From Ornithobacterium rhinotracheale (lineage in GTDB: Bacteria; Bacteroidota; Bacteroidia; Flavobacteriales; Weeksellaceae): a DNA stretch of 64,000 nt. Below the pieces are notes generated by a model that was not told the DNA's origin, did not search any database, and was given only the letters and a program-made list of their open reading frames with translations. The position numbers and the translations under genes are program-made. Shown piece by piece: positions 60,533-64,000 of the stretch (its first letter is position 1; each line of letters begins with the position of its first letter). The DNA lies in contig NZ_CP094846.1 in NCBI RefSeq assembly GCF_022832975.1, positions 930,001 to 994,000 on the forward strand, written 5' to 3'.

Positions 60533-61068
60533 AAAAGTTAATAGTTATTTTATTGCTGGCGTTGCTAACGAATTGCGGAATGCGGAAAGAAAGCCAAAAA
60601 GTGGCAGAATTGAACGCAGAAAGTGCCGAAGTGCAAACGCAAAGCATAACTCTGGAAAAGCTCACCACAGAGCTGGAAGCAGTTAAAAGTACAGCAAAAT
60701 TTCAGCTATCAAGCCAAGCCTTGGAGCTGGAAGCGCTCGGCGAAAAGCCAGCCATTTTTAGCGAAATCAAAGGTACCGACACCATTTATAAGGTAATTGT
60801 GCAGAACGGCAAGCTAAGCAGAAAAAACGAGCAAAAAGACAGCTCGCAGGCGGTGGCGCTCACCAATTTACACCGTGAGCTCTTAGATGAAAAAGCGGAA
60901 AATGCAATCTTAAAGCAGGAGAACCATACGCAAAAAGAGAAAATAACCTATTTAGAAAGGGATAATACAAAACTCGTTAAAGGCTTGAAATATGCCGCTA
61001 TCATTGCTGTAATTGCTTTTTTGGCTTGGCTATTCTGGAAATTTAAGCGCTTTTTAAAGTGGGTTTAA
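60529..61068 (+). CDS. Unimolecular spanin-like lysis lipoprotein
   Basis: A 179-residue protein. An N-terminal lipoprotein signal ends in LLTNC (about Cys17). A long coiled-coil region (about 30-150) follows, and then a C-terminal transmembrane helix (about 154-171, AAIIAVIAFLAWLFWKF). A lipid anchor in the outer membrane plus an inner-membrane helix is the layout of u-spanins, which fuse the two membranes at lysis. I chose 60529, giving the signal peptide at the very start. Confidence 0.65.
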   Translation: MKKLIVILLLALLTNCGMRKESQKVAELNAESAEVQTQSITLEKLTTELEAVKSTAKFQLSSQALELEALGEKPAIFSEIKGTDTIYKVIVQNGKLSRKNEQKDSSQAVALTNLHRELLDEKAENAILKQENHTQKEKITYLERDNTKLVKGLKYAAIIAVIAFLAWLFWKFKRFLKWV

Positions 61069-61111
61069 ATGATATTTAAAACTTCTTTTGGCAGGACTAG
61101 AAGTATAAAAA

Positions 61112-61224
61112 ATGTCCTCCGCTTTTTAAATATTTTCTCAGGACATCTAAAAACACGAGCCACAGGCTACGGAGGACCAAAAGTCTTCTGTCCCTGTGGC
61201 TTTTTTTTGTGTTTATGTCCTGAG
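61112..61224 (+). ncRNA. 113-nt structured element with long hairpin and loop-tail pairing
   Basis: A long imperfect hairpin pairs CTCAGGACAT (61137-61146), AAACAC (61151-61156) and GCCACAGG (61159-61166) with CCTGTGGC (61193-61200), GTGTTT (61209-61214) and ATGTCCTGAG (61215-61224): 24 pairs. Its apical loop contains CGGAGGAC (61170-61177), complementary to GTCCTCCG upstream (61114-61121), forming a pseudoknot. An alternative hairpin, ATGTCCT (61112-61118) with AGGACAT (61140-61146), competes. The inner stem plus T8 (61201-61208) also works as a terminator. No gene lies at 61069-61258. Confidence 0.65.
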
Positions 61225-61258
61225 AAGTGCAAAGATAATAACAATTAAAAAATAAACA

Positions 61259-61290
61259 ATGTAAATCAGCGCCCTTGCCATTTCAAGGGC
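61259..61290 (+). promoter_or_regulatory. Hairpin and start-stop codon at the methylase start
   Basis: ATGTAA at 61259-61264 is a start directly followed by a stop. GCCCTTG (61271-61277) pairs with CAAGGGC (61284-61290), loop CCATTT, and holds the only in-frame TTG start (61275) inside the stem. Confidence 0.55.
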
Positions 61291-62096
61291 AAAAGAGAAA
61301 TTTTGTAAAACATTTTAAAGAGGCTTTAAAAGGCTTTCCGAGTAATGCTACTTATGTGGATTTGTTTGGCGGTTCGGGGTTACTCAGCCACACCGTGAAG
61401 TGTGTACACCCAGAGGCTAAGGTAGTTTATAACGACTTTGATAACTTTCAAAAGCGGTTAAAAGCCATTCCAGAAACGAATAAGATTTTAGAGGAATTGA
61501 GAGCTTTAAACCTTAAAACACCAAGAGGTAAGATAATTCGAGGCGAAGAAAAAGAGAAAGTACTAGAAGTGCTGAAAAGAGCCGATAAGCGCGGTTTTGT
61601 CGATTGGATTACGCTTTCTGGAAGTTTAAAATTTTCAATGAATTATGGTACCGAATTAAAGCATTTTACACACGATAGCCTTTATAACACTATCCGAAAA
61701 AACAATTTTGACGAAGCCAACGACTACCTCGCAGGCATTGAAGTAGTAAGCGAAGATTACCGCCATTTGTTCCAGAAGTACAAAGATTTAGACAATGTGG
61801 TATTCTTGGCTGATCCGCCTTATTTGAGTACTGACACTGCCACATACGCCAGCGATAAATATTGGAAACTCACAGATTATCTGGAAGTATTGGAAACGCT
61901 GCAAGGTTCTAACTTCTTTTACTTTACCAGTAATAAAAGTCAAGTGGTGGAGCTTTGCCAGTGGCTTGAAACGCGTACAAGTGAGAATTTGAACCCCTTT
62001 AAATATGCGACTTGTACGGCAATGACTAATCGCCCAAGTCATAACACAGCCTACCAAGATATAATGTATCACTATAAAAAAACAAACGATGAATAA
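61275..62096 (+). CDS. D12-class DNA adenine methylase
   Basis: A 273-residue N6-adenine methyltransferase of the Dam/D12 type. SAM motif VDLFGGSGLL (about 28-37), ND near 53, catalytic DPPY at 180-183 (FLADPPYLSTDTATYASD). The N-terminal PFQGQKRNF is the family start. The frame opens upstream (CAA TGT AAA TCA GCG CCC before TTG), so the natural ATG is one base out of frame; translation from TTG 61275 is assumed. The next gene overlaps it by 8 bp. It lies at the right end, where Mu has mom, so protecting phage DNA from restriction is likely. Confidence 0.8.
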   Translation: MPFQGQKRNFVKHFKEALKGFPSNATYVDLFGGSGLLSHTVKCVHPEAKVVYNDFDNFQKRLKAIPETNKILEELRALNLKTPRGKIIRGEEKEKVLEVLKRADKRGFVDWITLSGSLKFSMNYGTELKHFTHDSLYNTIRKNNFDEANDYLAGIEVVSEDYRHLFQKYKDLDNVVFLADPPYLSTDTATYASDKYWKLTDYLEVLETLQGSNFFYFTSNKSQVVELCQWLETRTSENLNPFKYATCTAMTNRPSHNTAYQDIMYHYKKTNDE

Positions 62097-62724
62097 ATAC
62101 CACAAAACACTAGAAAAAATCCTCAGAAAAGGAAAAACACAACGAAATAAAAAAGGCGAAATTCGTTATTTGTTAGATGAACAATTGAAACTCAAACCTG
62201 CCGATTTGCTTGAAATTTTTGAGGGGCATGGTATCGCACGAATGAAGCTCAAAAATGAATTAGAACTTTTCCAAAAAGGCGAAAGGCTAACGGAAAAATA
62301 CCGAGAAAAAGGCATTAACTGGTGGGACTATTGCGGCCCGATATTGGTAAATTCGTATCCCACCTATTTTGAGCGTTTGCCACGCTTAATTGAGCAAATT
62401 AATAGAGAAAAGCGGAGCAGCAAAAATTATGTTTTATTTTTAGGAGAAACAGGCGCAGAGAGCAATCAGCAACCTTGCCTTTCTTTGGTGCAATTCCAGA
62501 TAGATAAAGGCAAGTTAGTGGTCTCGGCTTACCAGCGTTCCAGCGATGCGAATTTAGGCCTGCCAGCCGACATTTACCACTTGTATTTGATTAGCCGGCA
62601 AATTGATTTACCGTTGAAGTCAATCACGCTCAATATTGGAAATGTCCACATTTACGAGAATAATTTGGAGAAAACCAAGAGCCTACTGCAAGGCAAAAAA
62701 GTGAAATTTGAACTAAATGTGTAA
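62089..62724 (+). CDS. Divergent thymidylate synthase-fold enzyme
   Basis: A 211-residue TS/dCMP hydroxymethylase homologue. It keeps the nucleophile Cys130 (QQPCLSLVQF), the phosphate/base motif YQRSSD (Arg150, Ser151, Asp153) and His187/Tyr189 (GNVHIYEN). LGLPADI has Asp161 where TS has the dUMP-binding Asn (E. coli N177); the same Asn-to-Asp change marks T4 dCMP hydroxymethylase. It lacks the SRR arginines (here SSK) and the folate-closing C-terminus of TS (264 residues in E. coli). Translationally coupled to the methylase. Confidence 0.75.
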   Translation: MNKYHKTLEKILRKGKTQRNKKGEIRYLLDEQLKLKPADLLEIFEGHGIARMKLKNELELFQKGERLTEKYREKGINWWDYCGPILVNSYPTYFERLPRLIEQINREKRSSKNYVLFLGETGAESNQQPCLSLVQFQIDKGKLVVSAYQRSSDANLGLPADIYHLYLISRQIDLPLKSITLNIGNVHIYENNLEKTKSLLQGKKVKFELNV

Positions 62725-62727
62725 TAA

Positions 62728-62753
62728 AAAAGCCCTCAAATGTGAGGGCTTTT
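62728..62753 (+). terminator. Terminator at the right end of the prophage genes
   Basis: AAAAGCCCTCA (62728-62738) pairs with TGAGGGCTTTT (62743-62753), loop AATG. Confidence 0.8.
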
Positions 62754-62756
62754 GTC

Positions 62757-62764
62757 TATCTTTG
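62757..62764 (+). promoter_or_regulatory. Outward -7 box at the right prophage end
   Basis: TATCTTTG is a perfect TAnnTTTG box just after the last phage terminator. It would transcribe outward into the lemA remnant. No well-spaced -33 TTTG is seen. Confidence 0.45.
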
Positions 62765-62788
62765 TCGTGTCTGAATCCGACTAAAAAA

Positions 62789-62803
62789 TGTACATTTCGT
62801 TTT
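62789..62803 (+). repeat. Terminal transposase-binding site R2
   Basis: TGTACATTTCGTTTT, inverse of L2 and L3, 22 bp inside R1. Confidence 0.7.
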
Positions 62804-62810
62804 AAATTTG

Positions 62811-62825
62811 TGTACATTTCGTTTT
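62811..62825 (+). repeat. Terminal transposase-binding site R1
   Basis: TGTACATTTCGTTTT, outermost right copy; lemA-like coding sequence resumes directly after it. Confidence 0.7.
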
Positions 62826-63325
62826 GCGGATTATATAATAAATTAGTAAGCCTTAAAACACTTGTAGAGGAGGCGTGGAGTGCCATTAATGTAGCATTGA
62901 AAAAGCGTCATGATTTAATCCCCAATTTGGTGGAAACCGTGAAGGGATATGCACAACACGAGAGCGGAACTCTGGAAAAAGTAATCCAAGCGAGAAATCA
63001 AGCAGTGCAGGCTAATGGTGTGCAAGGGCAAGAGCAAGCCGAAAATATGCTTACAAGAGCGTTGGGTGGCGTATTTGCTTTGGCAGAAAGATATCCAGAT
63101 TTAAAGGCAAATACCAATTTTTTAAGTTTGCAAGAACAGCTTACCCAAATCGAGAACGATATCGAAAAAACAAGAAATTACTACAATGGTACTGTGCGCG
63201 AGAAAAATATCTTGATAGATAGTTTCCCGAGCAATATCGTTGCAAATCTTTTTAAATTTACTAAAAGTCAATTCTTTGAGTTGGATAACCCAGCCGAAAA
63301 AGAAGTGCCACAAGTTAAATTTTAG
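62826..63325 (+). pseudogene. lemA: lemA, 5'-truncated by the prophage end
   Basis: LemA-family membrane-anchored protein of unknown role. The remaining sequence GLYNKLVSLKTLVEEAWSAI and VALKKRHDLIPNLVETVKGY through FFELDNPAEKEVPQVKF is the full soluble domain. The N-terminal transmembrane segment (about the first 20 codons) is missing. The frame stays open leftward through the phage end to an ATG at 62717, giving a hybrid N-terminus without a normal membrane anchor. The DUF2207 gene follows 14 bp later, the usual lemA partner. Confidence 0.8.
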
Positions 63326-63339
63326 ACCTTAAAAAATAT

Positions 63340-64000
63340 ATGAAAAATAGGTTTTTTGTATTTTTTTTATTGTTCTGTGCAATTGTGTTTGCTCAGGAAG
63401 AGCGAATACTTAATTTTCATTCAGACATAAAGGTTGAGGAGTCCTCTGTTGTGCAGATTCAGGAAAAAATCAAAGTGCATTCCGAAGGCATAAACATCCG
63501 CCGTGGAATTTTTAGAGTACTCCCTACCATTCGCAAGAAAAATACAGGAAACTATAAAGTAACCTATCATGTGAGCTCGGTATTGCGAGATGGGGTAGAA
63601 GAGCCCTATTTTACCGAGATAAATGATGGTAAATTCTATATTTACATCGGCGATAAAAATAACTTTTTGTCGACCGGAGATTACGAATACCAAATCAATT
63701 ACACGGCAGATAATCAAATAGGGTATTTTGATACCTACGATGAGTTCTATTGGAATGTCAATGGAAACTACTGGGATTTCCCAATAGATGAAGTATCTGC
63801 CAATATTCTATTGCCTCATGGCGTAAAAGTGGAAAGCACCGCTTGCTACACGGGAGCCTATGGTGAGGATAAAAAGGACTGCGGTATAGAAGCGGAAGAG
63901 AGCGTGGTGAGCTACAAAGCAGAAAATCTACCCATAGGCGAGGGGCTCACGGTGGCTGTGGCTTTCACTAAAGGGATAGTTTTGGCACCCGCCCCCCCAA
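63340..64000 (+). CDS. DUF2207 membrane protein, 3' end outside window
   Basis: The first 220 residues of a DUF2207 protein. Signal peptide at 1-18 (FLLFCAIVFAQ), then the extracytoplasmic domain: INIRRGIFRVLPTIRKKNTG, TGDYEYQINYTADNQIGYFD and YDEFYWNVNGNYWDFPIDEV. The membrane part lies beyond the window. Often in an operon with lemA, as here, so its expression may be changed by the prophage. Confidence 0.85.
   Translation, partial: MKNRFFVFFLLFCAIVFAQEERILNFHSDIKVEESSVVQIQEKIKVHSEGINIRRGIFRVLPTIRKKNTGNYKVTYHVSSVLRDGVEEPYFTEINDGKFYIYIGDKNNFLSTGDYEYQINYTADNQIGYFDTYDEFYWNVNGNYWDFPIDEVSANILLPHGVKVESTACYTGAYGEDKKDCGIEAEESVVSYKAENLPIGEGLTVAVAFTKGIVLAPAPP

Larger units (their letters stand above)
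25752..62825 (+). mobile_element. Mu-like transposable prophage, about 37 kb
   Basis: The boundaries are the outermost copies of the terminal motif AAAAYGAAATGTACA and its inverse. Inside are a DDE transposase and MuB ATPase, a Mu-type head set (large terminase, DUF935 portal, MuF, G-like, protease, capsid) and a contractile tail. The size matches phage Mu (about 37 kb). There is no tyrosine or serine integrase. Exact terminal bases are uncertain by a few nucleotides, and no target-site duplication can be seen. Confidence 0.9.

Noticed and set aside
1-64000. CRISPR array
   Set aside because: No regularly spaced identical repeats of 25-40 bp; the tandem 11-mers at 26100 have no spacers.

Overview
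The window is a piece of a low-GC Bacteroidota chromosome, most likely a flavobacterium of the Weeksellaceae type, interrupted by one Mu-like transposable prophage of about 37 kb. The Bacteroidota call rests on three things. Several promoters match the phylum's -7 box TAnnTTTG (for example 2150, 3792, 13361, 18211). Genes lack clear Shine-Dalgarno sites. The clusters ftsX-DUF3098-uppP-truB and imelysin-HTTM-TonB receptor are typical of flavobacteria. I cannot name the species from sequence alone.

Chromosome, 1-25751: a partial secreted GMC oxidoreductase, a small membrane protein with its XRE regulator, guaB, an Lrp regulator with an EamA exporter, gpmA, the divergent ftsX-DUF3098-uppP-truB operon, two large transporters (AspT-like and SLC13-like), a LOG-family protein, a 2-hydroxyacid dehydrogenase, recR, a sodium:solute symporter, a GNAT-nitrilase fusion, an iron-uptake-like operon (imelysin, HTTM, TonB receptor), a YefM-YoeB toxin-antitoxin pair with a recognisable operator, cbpM-cbpA and mazG.

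Prophage, 25752-62825: its ends carry inverted copies of a 15-bp motif, three at the left and two at the right, laid out like the MuA sites of phage Mu. From left to right it holds a leftward repressor, a rightward early operon (Rha regulator, DDE transposase, MuB ATPase, DUF3164, an SPFH lipoprotein, many small proteins), a terminator, and a single membrane gene. A leftward head block follows (terminase, portal, MuF fused to an ADP-ribosyltransferase, G-like protein), and then a rightward block with protease, capsid, contractile tail, baseplate, fibres and lysis genes. The right tip has a D12 DNA adenine methylase and a divergent thymidylate-synthase-fold protein, where Mu keeps its mom modification gene. 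I see no reverse transcriptase and no CRISPR array.

Right flank, 62826-64000: a lemA gene without its first codons, fused in frame to the phage end, then a DUF2207 membrane protein gene that runs off the window. The missing start of lemA is not at the left junction, so the insertion came with a deletion or rearrangement.

The most unusual items are two 40-nt tRNA-like minihelices that share geometry and show a compensatory base-pair change; a 113-nt structured element before the methylase; the methylase/TS-fold pair itself; the MuF-ART toxin with a possible immunity gene on the opposite strand; a textbook -1 frameshift signal in the tail chaperone; and a hidden small membrane gene inside the tail operon.
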